From positions 1 to 48,847 of the forward strand of contig CAMDJH010000008.1 in the NCBI GenBank assembly GCA_945900455.1: DNA of 48,847 nt, given 5' to 3'. The position numbers and the translations under genes are program-made. Shown here piece by piece: positions 7,469-16,260 of this stretch. The notes under the pieces are model-generated. The model was not told the origin of the DNA. It ran no database searches and worked only from the letters and a program-made list of their open reading frames with translations. Within the stretch, counting starts at the first letter, position 1; the number at the start of each line of letters is the position of its first letter. This stretch comes from Akkermansia muciniphila (GTDB taxonomy: Bacteria; Verrucomicrobiota; Verrucomicrobiia; Limisphaerales; UBA9464).

Positions 7469-10400
7469 TCACTCCTTAGTGATCGTTTCATCGAGGTTCA
7501 GTAACACGTTTGCGACGGTGGTCCACGCCGCTAGGTCCAATTCGTCCACTTGCTCGGCGCGCTTGGCTTCACCGGTTGCCAGGAGATCCACGGCAGCTTT
7601 CAAATCCTTCTGATACGTCGCAACCATGTCGGCATGGACATCCGCCAGGATCTTCCGTTCCTTCGGTGAAGGGGGCCGGGCGAGCACCGTCTTGTAGGCA
7701 AAGTTGATTCGCTGATTCAGGTCGGGTCCCCCATTTTTCACGACGCGCTCGGCGAACACCCGGGCGGCCTCGACGAAGCCCTTCTCGTTGAGCGTGACGA
7801 ACGCCTGCAGTGGCGTGCAGGTCAAGCCGCGTTGCTCGGTGCAAATTGCACGATCCGGCGCGTCAAAGGTCATCAGGGTGGGATTCGGCACGGTGCGCTT
7901 CCAAAGTGTATAAAGGCTGCGCCGGTAGAGATCCGCACCCTTGCTCTCTTCGTACTTGTTGCCGCCGAACATTTTCTCCTCCCACAAGCCTGCGGGCTGA
8001 TACGGTTTGACACTGGGCCCGCCCGTTGGACGTTTGCGGTCGAGCAAACCCGCAAAGTCGAGCGCGCAATCCCGGATGGTCTCGGCAGTGAGTCGCAGAC
8101 GCGGACCGCGCGCCAGGAGGCGATTGTTTGGATCACGCCCCAGCAACTCCGGAGTCGGCTTGGCCGACTGGCGATACGTTGCCGACATCACGATCCTTCT
8201 TTGCATCGCTTTGATATTCCATCCGCTATCGATGAACTCGCGTGCCAGCCAATCGAGGAGCTCGGGATGCGACGGTAGTTCGCCCTGGGTGCCGAACTCG
8301 TTGCCTGTTTTTACCAGACCCGTCCCAAAGTACAAAGCCCAGTAACGATTCACCGTTACGCGACTGAGCAGCGGGTGCTTCGGATCCACGAGCCAATTCG
8401 CCAGGGTTAAGCGGTTGGTCTTTTCGGACGGTGGAAGCGGCGGAAGGATGTGGGGCACTCCGGCAGTGACCTTATCGCCCTTGGCACGATAATCGCCCCG
8501 CACACGAACCTGAGTTCCTCGCGGTTCGGCCATCTCTTCCATCACCCGGAGGGTCGGGATTTGTTTGTCCAAGTCTTTCGTCGCCTGTCGTTTGTCGGCC
8601 AGCCGGGCATTCAACGTCTTGAGTTCCGGGTAAAAATTGTCGCGGTAGTATTCCTTCAATTCTGCTCTTTGTTCGGCACCAATCTGACCTGGAGCGATAA
8701 ACAGGGCCGATTGAATGTTTTGCGGCAATCCGGCCAATTCAGAGAGGCCGGCGGCCGAACTCGCGGCTAAACGGAAGTGACCCAAGGCCTGCTCCGGCGT
8801 GCTTGACTCGAATTTGAGCTTTAATTTCAAGCGAGTGCCGCCCGCGAAAAGAATCGGCCTCCGGACGAGAAAGAGCGCCTGACGGTTTCGCCGAAGTTCG
8901 TCGTTTTGCCCATCGATCGACCAGCCCGTGTTGGCATTATCGTCCAGCGCGGCTTTCACATTGAAATCTTTCTGGCTGTAATCTGCCAGAGCCGTCTCAA
9001 ATTCCACGGAGTACCTCGTGACGGGCTCTTTCGAGGGTGTGAAAAGAAATCCATAGATACCACCGCCGTGATGGACCTTAAGTAGCAGGTTGTTTTCTCC
9101 GGCCTTTAGCAGAACCATTGCCTCATTCGGAGCGGGCGCAACCCGACGGAAAACCTTGCCGTTTTGGACTTTTGCGCCATTCAGCCACAGTTGCATGCCT
9201 CCATCGCTGCCGAAGGCGATATTGATGTACCGAGCCGTTTCCACCGTGATCTTCCGGTGGAAGTATGTGACTTGATTTTCTCCCGAGAGAGGATGAGTGA
9301 TGCCGTCTTTCCAATCCTGCGTCTCTTTCCAGTGCAGAGCATCCCCCTCATAGGTCTTCGCCAAATCGAGCTCCGTCTCGTTGATGAACGGCTTTTCGAA
9401 CACCTCCTTTTCCGAGCCCGCTTTGAAGGGGCCGAGGGTCATCCAAGACCCCCATGCAATCTCGCTCATCGGTGGTTCCTGGAGCGGATCGACACTCTCC
9501 GCTTCGGCCTCGAACCCGGTCAGGATGAAATTACCATTCGTGGCACGACTGACCCCCTTGAGTGGGAGGGAATCATGGGTTAGGGCTTCGAGTCTGAGTG
9601 CCGTCAGGGCCCTCTCGGGGGTCTCCACAGATATTTCATAGGTATCCTTGGCGGCATTCGTACCGCGGGCGAGAACGGAAAGGTCGTCGAGTGTTTCCAA
9701 TTCGGCGCCACTTGCTGCGGTGGCGACGGTGGGCGTCAGATTGGTCCAGTTGGAATGGACTCGCTGCCGGTGCGTACCCTCCCACGCGGCCTGACTTCGG
9801 CTAAGCGTGTCATCCTGCTTATCAAGCAACTCACGGCGTTGCTTTTCAAGAGACACGACCTCGTTGCTGAGTCCGGTCATCGCGATCACCTGGTCGGGTA
9901 TCGGAAGCTTGACGAAGGGCGGTGCTGGGTCGCTGTCCAGGCCCTTTTCCGGGATTCGATTGAAGAAGTCGTATAGTTGGTAATACTCACGCTGGGTAAA
10001 CTGATCATACTTGTGGTCGTGGCACTCCGTGCAAGCGGTGCTCGACCCGAGGAAGACGGTGCCGAAGGTGTTCACGCGATCGGTTACGTACTTGTTCATG
10101 TACTCGTCCGGGTCGGCCCCACCTTCCGTGCTGCTCATGCCATTGCGGTTGAAGGCGGTGGCAATGCGCTGTTCGATCGTGGGATTTGGGAGTAGATCTC
10201 CGGCAAGCTGTTCCCGGGTGAACTGATCGAACGGCTTATTGCCGTTGAACGAGTGGATGACGTAGTCGCGATACTGCCACATGGAACGTGCCGTGTCGGC
10301 GTGGTAGCCGTCTGAATCCGCGTAGCGCGCCAAGTCGAGCCATTGTTGGGCGAACTTTTCACCAAATCCCTGCATGGCGAGCAGTCGATCGACCACCTTT

Positions 10401-11062
10401 TCGTAGGCACCCGGCGTCGGGTCGGAAAGAAACGCGTCCACTTCGGCGACCGTGGGAGGGAGGCCAATGAGGTCGAGTGTGACCCGTCGAATCAGAGTAT
10501 GCCTCTCGGCTTCCGCCGACGGCTTCAATCCCTCTTTTTCCAACCGTGCAAGAATGAAGGGGTCAATCTCATTGATCGGCCAAGTCTTGTCCCGCACGGA
10601 GGGGAGGGGAGGGCGTTCGAGTGGAATATAGGACCAATGCTGCTTAAACTCAGCTCCCTCCGCAATCCACGCACGCAGAATCCCGATTTGTTCCGGGGTC
10701 AGCCGCTTGCCCGTCTTCTTAGGCGGCATGCGCTCGCCGTCATCGGCCGTGGAAACGACTTTCAGTAGGAGGCTATTATCGGGATCCTTCGGGATCACCG
10801 CGCGGCCGCCCGACTCCAACAGAGCGAGTGCATCGTCGCGCAGATCCAGGCGCAGCCCCGCTTTGCGCTTGTTTTTATCGGGTCCATGGCAGGAGAAACA
10901 GTTCTCGGCGAAGATGGGACGGATATCGCGATTAAAGTCGATCGAGTGTTGATTGGCGGGAAGTGCTGGTTTGGCCGCGCTGGAATTCAATGCGACCGAA
11001 ATCAGGATTAAGAATGCACACAGGCGACCTCCGCCGGGAAATGGACTCCGATTGTGGCTCAT
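7469..11062 (-). CDS. PSCyt1/PSD1 cytochrome-domain protein with inserted beta-sandwich, first copy
   Basis: The frame is open upstream to 11539, but the ATG at 11062 is chosen because it leads straight into a signal peptide (LCAFLILISVALNSSAAKPA). This gives 1197 residues. A PSCyt1 cytochrome-c-like domain follows, with FSCHGPDK supplying a CxxCH near residue 53. DUF1549 comes next (WPINEIDPFILARLEKEGL, then DLIGLPPT) and contains the STACTECHDHKYDQ motif. A central insert (LGPFKAGSEKEVF to NNLLLKVHHGGG) looks like a carbohydrate-binding or PA14-like sandwich. DUF1553 at the C terminus begins around LTLANWLVDPKHPL and includes DAPDRAICTEQRG. The protein is probably anchored or periplasmic and may bind haem. 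It precedes DUF1501 in the same orientation, the standard pairing. Its biochemical role is not known. Confidence 0.92.
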   Translation of the reverse strand: MSHNRSPFPGGGRLCAFLILISVALNSSAAKPALPANQHSIDFNRDIRPIFAENCFSCHGPDKNKRKAGLRLDLRDDALALLESGGRAVIPKDPDNSLLLKVVSTADDGERMPPKKTGKRLTPEQIGILRAWIAEGAEFKQHWSYIPLERPPLPSVRDKTWPINEIDPFILARLEKEGLKPSAEAERHTLIRRVTLDLIGLPPTVAEVDAFLSDPTPGAYEKVVDRLLAMQGFGEKFAQQWLDLARYADSDGYHADTARSMWQYRDYVIHSFNGNKPFDQFTREQLAGDLLPNPTIEQRIATAFNRNGMSSTEGGADPDEYMNKYVTDRVNTFGTVFLGSSTACTECHDHKYDQFTQREYYQLYDFFNRIPEKGLDSDPAPPFVKLPIPDQVIAMTGLSNEVVSLEKQRRELLDKQDDTLSRSQAAWEGTHRQRVHSNWTNLTPTVATAASGAELETLDDLSVLARGTNAAKDTYEISVETPERALTALRLEALTHDSLPLKGVSRATNGNFILTGFEAEAESVDPLQEPPMSEIAWGSWMTLGPFKAGSEKEVFEKPFINETELDLAKTYEGDALHWKETQDWKDGITHPLSGENQVTYFHRKITVETARYINIAFGSDGGMQLWLNGAKVQNGKVFRRVAPAPNEAMVLLKAGENNLLLKVHHGGGIYGFLFTPSKEPVTRYSVEFETALADYSQKDFNVKAALDDNANTGWSIDGQNDELRRNRQALFLVRRPILFAGGTRLKLKLKFESSTPEQALGHFRLAASSAAGLSELAGLPQNIQSALFIAPGQIGAEQRAELKEYYRDNFYPELKTLNARLADKRQATKDLDKQIPTLRVMEEMAEPRGTQVRVRGDYRAKGDKVTAGVPHILPPLPPSEKTNRLTLANWLVDPKHPLLSRVTVNRYWALYFGTGLVKTGNEFGTQGELPSHPELLDWLAREFIDSGWNIKAMQRRIVMSATYRQSAKPTPELLGRDPNNRLLARGPRLRLTAETIRDCALDFAGLLDRKRPTGGPSVKPYQPAGLWEEKMFGGNKYEESKGADLYRRSLYTLWKRTVPNPTLMTFDAPDRAICTEQRGLTCTPLQAFVTLNEKGFVEAARVFAERVVKNGGPDLNQRINFAYKTVLARPPSPKERKILADVHADMVATYQKDLKAAVDLLATGEAKRAEQVDELDLAAWTTVANVLLNLDETITKE

Positions 11063-11513
11063 GGGAATGGTTAATACCCGGAAGCCTTCCGTGCGTCTAG
11101 GATTCATGGTGCCGATTTCACTGGGGGTGCCCCGCGGTGAAGGTCCCGTCAAACGAATTGGACGCACCTCTGCCTCCGCCCCGCGCAGGCGGGTTCGTCG
11201 CAGCGCGACGAACCCTTCCCCCCGCTCCGAGGCGGGGGGAGGGGATGAAGAGCTTGATGCAGCCCTGCGGGCCGTCGCGATGATTATTTTCCCTGGCGTC
11301 GGGCGACGCCCTATGCGATCAGAGTCGTCCACTGCATGAATCCGAAGCGCGCCCGTACCCTCTCCATTCGAGCCATCACGCTCGTCAAAAGGCCCGTAGT
11401 GAATTCCATCATGGGGATTCCTGGCGACGTGGAGCTGCCCGCCCGCGGTTAAGGCGAAATGGCCAGGCCTTTTTGACGCGGGGCCGGGAATTTGCATCGA
11501 CCGATATCCCCTG
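11063..11513. other. Intergenic region between divergent genes, rich in hairpins
   Basis: The stretch separates PSD1 (minus) from the CHAD gene (plus). The minus-strand frame runs through it, but its low-complexity Ser/Pro/Arg translation does not look like protein. It holds three GC-rich hairpins (entered separately) and a plain segment at 11320-11513 in which I see nothing. Confidence 0.5.
11191..11310. repeat. Cluster of three GC-rich perfect hairpins
   Basis: Hairpin 1 at 11191-11215 has an 11-bp perfect stem (GGGTTCGTCGC, loop AGC, GCGACGAACCC). Hairpin 2 at 11218-11239 has an 8-bp stem (CCCCCCGC, loop TCCGAG, GCGGGGGG), extendable by one or two pairs. Hairpin 3 at 11295-11310 has a 7-bp stem (GGCGTCG, loop GG, CGACGCC). 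The arrangement looks like a REP-type interspersed repeat, not a terminator, because no T run follows. Confidence 0.75.
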
Positions 11514-12347
11514 ATGAATGACTGGGAAACAACGCTCAAGGGTTCGGTTAAAGAGCGGTGGAAGCAATATCGACGTGCGTTTAAGCGGTGTCAGCGCGAA
11601 ATCACAGAAAAACACGTGCATTCGTCACGGATCGAGACGCGCCGGCTGCTGTCGGTCATTAAATTACTCAGCGCCGTTGCCGGCTCATCTCGCGTCAGGA
11701 AAATCCGGCGCTTGCTTAAACGGCATTTGAAGGCATTCGACCCGCTGCACGACACCCAGGTTCAGCGACAGCTGCTGGACCAGGTTCGGCAGCAATTTCC
11801 TGAGACGAAGCGGCTGAGAAGAATGCTCGCCAAGCGGGATCTGCGGTTGCGAAAGCGGGCCACGCGGCGCCTTCGAAAACTCGCCAAAGTACTGCGAGTT
11901 TTTTCCTGCCCGGTGTCGTTTCTCTCCGAGGGGGCCGTGGATCTCCCCTTGCGAAGAACCTGCCTACTGCATGCAGTGGATGAAGCGTTCGCTCGGGCTG
12001 TCCGCTGCCAGCAGGAAATGGATGCCAAGGCGGTTGAAACCATTCACCGCACTCGCGTCGCCTTTAAGAAATTTCGCTATATGGTCGAAGCGCTGCAACC
12101 GCTGCTCGCTGGCATCACGGCAGAACGGTTGGCCGCGATGCGGGACTACCAGGCGATGATGGGTGAGGTGCGGGATACGGAAGTGTTCCTCACGCGCTTG
12201 GATAGGTTCGCCCGCCGCGATGAATCGGTTGCAACGGGTCCGGGGCGTTTTCGGGATTGGTTGGTGCAGCGACATATCCTGCAGGTCGCGCACTGCCTGA
12301 AACACGCCAGTCGATTGCAGGAATTCTGGCCCTGCAGTCCCGGGTAG
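11514..12347 (+). CDS. CHAD domain protein (polyphosphate-binding type)
   Basis: This 277-residue, strongly basic, all-helical protein consists of one CHAD domain (conserved histidine alpha-helical domain). Both characteristic helices are visible: VHSSRIETRRLLSVIKLL near residue 36 and TIHRTRVAFKKFRYMVEAL near residue 180. DPLHDTQV (about residue 81) and GEVRDTEVFL (about residue 220) are the paired Asp loops. CHAD domains bind polyphosphate through their conserved His, Arg and Lys residues and often accompany CYTH triphosphatases, but no CYTH domain is in this gene or beside it. It starts at the ATG at 11514 and is convergent with the DUF1080 gene downstream. Confidence 0.9.
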   Translation: MNDWETTLKGSVKERWKQYRRAFKRCQREITEKHVHSSRIETRRLLSVIKLLSAVAGSSRVRKIRRLLKRHLKAFDPLHDTQVQRQLLDQVRQQFPETKRLRRMLAKRDLRLRKRATRRLRKLAKVLRVFSCPVSFLSEGAVDLPLRRTCLLHAVDEAFARAVRCQQEMDAKAVETIHRTRVAFKKFRYMVEALQPLLAGITAERLAAMRDYQAMMGEVRDTEVFLTRLDRFARRDESVATGPGRFRDWLVQRHILQVAHCLKHASRLQEFWPCSPG

Positions 12348-12400
12348 ATGGCTACGGTTCTGGCTGCATGGCCTTCGCTGAGCCGGGATCGCTTCGGGCC

Positions 12401-13537
12401 CTAGTCCAGGTCCTTCCAGTAAAGATTGGCGAATTGTACGGGCCAACCACCCGGTCGGAGCGTGATCACACCTTTCGGTGGGACGCCCGGGGATCGATCC
12501 CCGGTACTTAGGTCGGTGCCGTTCAGATTCAAGCTCCACCGATCCCCGCGGAACGTCGCCCGCAGTCGATTCCATTCGCCGGGGGGTTTTTCCGCTCGCG
12601 GGCTGCCGGGAGCAAAACTGCCCAGCAAGGTTCCAAAGCGAGTAGACAGAAGTTGTCGCCAATCGCCCGTGCGATTCTTGTCGGGCCAGCGAAAGTCGAC
12701 GATCAGCGCTCCGTCTCCATACTCGGTGGTGCTCGTCAGCCCGGTGCCAGTCCCATTGTCAGACAAGGTCCAGTCCTGGACTACCCAACTCGCCGCAGCA
12801 TCACCGTCCGCCCGCCATCCGCGAAGATCGATGCCGGTGTAGAGAGGGCGGAACCCTTCTGCCGGTTCCGCGATGTCGACGGGGGCGAGCGCATGGGTGG
12901 CCGGCAATTCGCGGATGCGCAGGTTGCGAAATTCTGCCGGACTGCCTTCGGATTCGAGTCCGAGATAACCCTTCCGGGGAGTCGATTGATGGCCGCGTGT
13001 GACCACTTTTCCGTTCACGGCGAGGGAGATGTTGCCATCGACACACTCCACGCGGTAATGGTTCCACTCCGGCGACGGCTTCATCCGCTTTTCGATGGGG
13101 AACGCACGATCCCCTCCGCGGCCATTTTCCGGCACCATCTTGGCGCCATGAATTGGGAAGATGTCGCCATCGGAGGTAAACCCGGCTCCCTCCCGTCCAT
13201 CCAGAACTTGGACTTCCACTGCCCGGGTGAACGGTTGACCGCGGGCAGTCACGGGATCCGACCAGATGTAAAATCCCGAATTACCGCCCGCCTTGAGATG
13301 ACGCCATTCGAGTTCGACGATGAAATTTTGGTACATTCGTTCCGTCCGCAAAATGCCGGTGGGGAAGCCCGTGCAAGAGACGATACCGTTCGTCGCCCGA
13401 AAAGTTTCCGGCGCGCAATTGACATTGACCCAACCGGCGAGGTCGCGCCCATTGAACAGGGGAAGCATCTCCTGCGCGACCGGTCGAATTGCGGCGATCG
13501 CCAACCAGGCGGCGACGATGGGAAATTGGGGGTGCAT
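12401..13537 (-). CDS. 3-keto-disaccharide hydrolase family protein (two DUF1080 domains), secreted
   Basis: The product is 378 residues from the ATG at 13537; a GTG at 13573 would add 12 residues in front of the signal peptide and is less likely. Residues 1-22 form a signal peptide. The first DUF1080 domain (about 25-205) opens with LPLFNGRDLAGWVNVN and contains GGNSGFYIWSDPV, VEVQVLDGREG, and EWNHYRVECVDGNISLAVNG. A second, more divergent copy (about 215-378) opens with FRPLYTGIDLRGW and ends with VQFANLYWKDL. DUF1080 is a concanavalin-like sandwich, and characterised members act on 3-keto-glycosides. The second copy lacks the GGNSG-type segment and may only bind substrate. The protein is probably exported to the periplasm or surface. 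Confidence 0.88.
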   Translation of the reverse strand: MHPQFPIVAAWLAIAAIRPVAQEMLPLFNGRDLAGWVNVNCAPETFRATNGIVSCTGFPTGILRTERMYQNFIVELEWRHLKAGGNSGFYIWSDPVTARGQPFTRAVEVQVLDGREGAGFTSDGDIFPIHGAKMVPENGRGGDRAFPIEKRMKPSPEWNHYRVECVDGNISLAVNGKVVTRGHQSTPRKGYLGLESEGSPAEFRNLRIRELPATHALAPVDIAEPAEGFRPLYTGIDLRGWRADGDAAASWVVQDWTLSDNGTGTGLTSTTEYGDGALIVDFRWPDKNRTGDWRQLLSTRFGTLLGSFAPGSPRAEKPPGEWNRLRATFRGDRWSLNLNGTDLSTGDRSPGVPPKGVITLRPGGWPVQFANLYWKDLD

Positions 13538-13546
13538 TCCCTGTTT

Positions 13547-13579
13547 CAACCACAGATCTCCGCGGATGAACACATCAAA
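13547..13579. repeat. Short copy of the CCGCGGATGAAC interspersed repeat
   Basis: Bases 13560-13571 match 15904-15915 exactly over 12 bases (CCGCGGATGAAC). The flanking AACCACAGAT is also of the degenerate "gaaccgcggatgaac" type. It lies just upstream of the DUF1080 start, in the gap to purB. Confidence 0.5.
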
Positions 13580-13609
13580 TCGGCCGAAGACTTGCGCGGC
13601 AGCGACCCA

Positions 13610-14947
13610 TTATTTCAGGCCGACCTGACGAAACCGCCTCTTGACGTGTTTCAGGTGGAAGTCGACGGAGCAGAGTTTTTCAAGTTCACCCTTGGCAAAA
13701 AACCGGGCGACGGCGGGGTCGGACTTGAGCTGAGTGAGGAAATCAGCATCGTCGCGGCCGGCGTGCTTGGTCGCCCAGGTAGCCATCGCGTTGCGTTGGA
13801 CGAGTTCATAAGCGTCCTCGCGGGTCAGTCCCTTGCGAATCAGGGCCAGCAGCACGGTCTGCGAATTCCACATTCCGAGACTCAGACCGAGATTTTTTTT
13901 CATGTTCTCGGGATAAACTTTGAGCCCTTGCATGAGCCGCGACAACAAGCCGAGCATGTAATCGAGGAGCGTGCAGGAATCGGGAAAAATCACGCGTTCC
14001 ACCGAGCTGTGTGAAATGTCCCGCTCGTGCCAGAGGGCGACATTTTCGAGCGCGGCCAGAGAGTTCCCGCGGAGGACCCGCGACAGCCCCGTCAGCCGTT
14101 CCCAGGTGATCGGATTCCGTTTGTGCGGCATGGCACTCGATCCTTTTTGTCCGGGGGAAAAAGATTCTTCCGCTTCGAGCACTTCGGTCCGTTGGAGGTG
14201 TCGGAATTCAACTGCCCATCGCTCGATACTTGCGCCGACGAGAGCCAGGATGCTCATAAACTCTGCGTGTAGATCGCGTTGCACGACCTGGGTGGCCAGC
14301 GGCGCGGGTCGCAGTTTGAGACGGCGGCAAACGAAGGACTCAACCCGCGGCGGCAGGTGCGCGCTGGTGCCCACAGCTCCGGACAATTTACCGACCGCCA
14401 CGACTTTTCGAGCTCGTTCCAACCGTTCCTGCGCGCGGCCGAATTCGTCGTACATCAAAGCCAGCTTCAGCCCAAAAGTGGTTGGTTCCGCATGAATCCC
14501 GTGACTTCGTCCAATGCACACGGTGGACGCATGTTCACGGGCGCGGAGCTGAATCGCCTCGCGAACCTCCTGAACGTCGGTGATCAAAATGTCTGCCGAC
14601 TGTGTCATTTGGACTGCGAAAGCGGTATCGCCAATGTCACTGCTCGTAAGGCCGAAGTGGAGCCAACGGCTCGCGCGATCCTGGATCTTCTCCGCCACGG
14701 CCGTCGTGAAGCCGATCACGTCATGGTTCAAGGTCCGTTCCAATTCCTTGGCGCGGGCGACGAGCGCTTCCATGTCCGCGAAGCAAGCGGCGACTCCGGT
14801 CTTCATTTTGGCGAAGTCACCCGCGGGAACGATACCTTCCTTTACCAGGGCCTCGCTGGCCAGCAGCTCGATCTGCAACCAGATTCGGAGCTTATTTTCG
14901 TCGGTCCAGATGGCCCGCATTGCCGGCCGTGAGTAGCGTTGAATCAT
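13610..14947 (-). CDS. purB: Adenylosuccinate lyase
   Basis: This 445-residue protein catalyses two fumarate-releasing steps of purine synthesis: SAICAR to AICAR, and adenylosuccinate to AMP. It starts MIQRYSRPAMRAIWTDENK, the usual bacterial N terminus. The fumarase/aspartase superfamily signature SSAMPHKRNP is near residue 267 and contains the catalytic-loop serine. The conserved His motif GRSHGIHAEPTTFG is near residue 140, and LTSSDIGDTAFAVQ near residue 100. Length and motifs agree with PurB of bacterial clade 1. It acts in the cytoplasm as a homotetramer. Its neighbours are unrelated, and apt, the other purine gene in the window, is 26 kb away. Confidence 0.97.
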   Translation of the reverse strand: MIQRYSRPAMRAIWTDENKLRIWLQIELLASEALVKEGIVPAGDFAKMKTGVAACFADMEALVARAKELERTLNHDVIGFTTAVAEKIQDRASRWLHFGLTSSDIGDTAFAVQMTQSADILITDVQEVREAIQLRAREHASTVCIGRSHGIHAEPTTFGLKLALMYDEFGRAQERLERARKVVAVGKLSGAVGTSAHLPPRVESFVCRRLKLRPAPLATQVVQRDLHAEFMSILALVGASIERWAVEFRHLQRTEVLEAEESFSPGQKGSSAMPHKRNPITWERLTGLSRVLRGNSLAALENVALWHERDISHSSVERVIFPDSCTLLDYMLGLLSRLMQGLKVYPENMKKNLGLSLGMWNSQTVLLALIRKGLTREDAYELVQRNAMATWATKHAGRDDADFLTQLKSDPAVARFFAKGELEKLCSVDFHLKHVKRRFRQVGLK

Positions 14948-15085
14948 TGCCCTCCATCAAACCGTTGACGGGCGTCTGTGGAAACCAGAATTCCGCTGAA
15001 AATCCATCGCTTGGACCCGGGCGGGTGAACCGTTGGGCACGGTCAGGAAATTCGCGGTGACCGGGTTCTCCGAATTGGGGCGGGG

Positions 15086-15817
15086 CTATTTTAGATCTTC
15101 GCCCGCGAGGCTGCCGACGGTCCAGTCGAGGTTGTAGATCAACCCCGAGGCATCCTTGAAGGGCGCATTGAGCCGTTCATAGTTTGCCAACTCAGAGTGG
15201 CCGTCGACGAAGAGCAGCATCATGCCGCGCGGTCCATGCGCTGAGCTGGTGGTCGCCCCGCGAACATCATTCGCCTTGCCCTTGGCACTGGCAAAACAGG
15301 GAGAAATGGCCTTTTTGGACGGAGATTTGACATCGCTCACCTTCCGGACGCGCAACGCGTCGGACGCATCGGTGTGGTAGAACTGATTGTAGTAGTAATA
15401 CGAACTCGGGAAGAGCAATTCGTTGGTCTTGATGGCGGCGGTACTGATCGCCCACTCGATGTTGAAGCCGCGGCCTTTCTCCGCCGGGCAAAGATAGAAC
15501 GCGCGGCTGTTCGTGCTGATGTAGGGATCCAGGAGCTTCAGCAGGTCCACGAAGCCCATTTGAGGCCAGTCGCGCCCAGAGAAGGGAAATTGGTCGCGGT
15601 TGTCGGAGGTGTAAAGAGCGTACGTGATCCCGACTTGGCGGAGATTGGAGAGGCATTTGGCCTGGTGGGCTTTGGCCTTCGCCTTGCCGAGTGCTGGCAA
15701 CAACATTCCGGCGAGGATCGCGATGATCGCAATCACCACGAGCAGCTCAATGAGCGTAAAGGCGGCCCGGGTGCGGACGGGTTGGGGGGCAATCGAACCA
15801 AGCTTCAGTTTACTCAT
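15086..15817 (-). CDS. Type II secretion-like pseudopilin with H-X10-DG variant
   Basis: The 243-residue product has the prepilin head [20 protein letters not shown] at about residues 18-38, then [19 protein letters not shown], the Verrucomicrobia pseudopilin style. The C-terminal DG motif is present ([16 protein letters not shown]), but ten residues, not nine, separate His from Asp-Gly. This protein is shorter than the copy at 2520-3380 and diverges from it after the first 70 residues. It is presumably cleaved by a prepilin peptidase encoded elsewhere. It is followed by purB 138 bases downstream, with no functional connection apparent. Confidence 0.9.
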   Translation of the reverse strand: MSKLKLGSIAPQPVRTRAAFTLIELLVVIAIIAILAGMLLPALGKAKAKAHQAKCLSNLRQVGITYALYTSDNRDQFPFSGRDWPQMGFVDLLKLLDPYISTNSRAFYLCPAEKGRGFNIEWAISTAAIKTNELLFPSSYYYYNQFYHTDASDALRVRKVSDVKSPSKKAISPCFASAKGKANDVRGATTSSAHGPRGMMLLFVDGHSELANYERLNAPFKDASGLIYNLDWTVGSLAGEDLK

Positions 15818-16260
15818 TGGGTCGAACCATACACTTCCCCAAGCGGGTTGTCGAGGTCACTCCTCCGGCCCAAATCCGCGGATAAGGAAGCCGCGAAGAA
15901 GAACCGCGGATGAACTCGGATTGACGCGGATAGAAACGGCCTGGAATCTGCGTCGATCGGCGTTTGTCCGCGGTTCCCACTCCCCTTTCGGCGGTGGCGA
16001 CGAATTCAATTCTCATAGCAAGCACTGTCTCCGGGGAAAGAGGGCTGCGGTCTGGCGGCGCTCCGCGCCTTCCGAGTGTGAGCTCCCATTTGCCTTTGCG
16101 ATCTTTGTGATCCTTGTGCGAGGAACTCGTGAAGATTTGTGTCCGTCACCCCCGGTCAGCCGTTCGGTCGTCCACCATTTCATTGCCTCGATGGCCTCCT
16201 TCCTGCTTGGATCCTGCGCCTTGCGACGAAGGAGCGGGTGTAATTTACAATTATCAACAC
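15818..16260. other. Intergenic region between divergent genes, holding an inverted repeat
   Basis: No coding frame is supported here. The segment 15870-15980 carries the GCGGAT-type repeat entered separately. The rest, including GATCTTTGTGATCCTTGTG-like sequence around 16099-16117, resembles dispersed noncoding repeat in this kind of genome, and I see no promoter that I would defend. Confidence 0.4.
15901..15977. repeat. Long imperfect inverted repeat of the GCGGATGAAC family
   Basis: The left arm (15901-15933) begins GAACCGCGGATGAAC. The reverse complement of the right arm (15943-15977) begins GGAACCGCGGACAAAC. The two arms align over about 33 bases with roughly a quarter of positions different, giving a long imperfect stem around a 9-base spacer. 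Both arms contain degenerate GCGGAT/CGGAT units spaced about 10 bases apart. Confidence 0.75.

Noticed and set aside
11063..11539. 159-codon upstream extension of the first PSD1 gene
   Set aside because: It reads through the hairpin repeat with Ser/Pro/Arg low complexity, and the signal peptide begins at the ATG at 11062.
12653..14014. 453-codon open frame on the plus strand
   Set aside because: It is antisense to both DUF1080 and purB, which have clear family motifs on the other strand; its translation looks like no protein.
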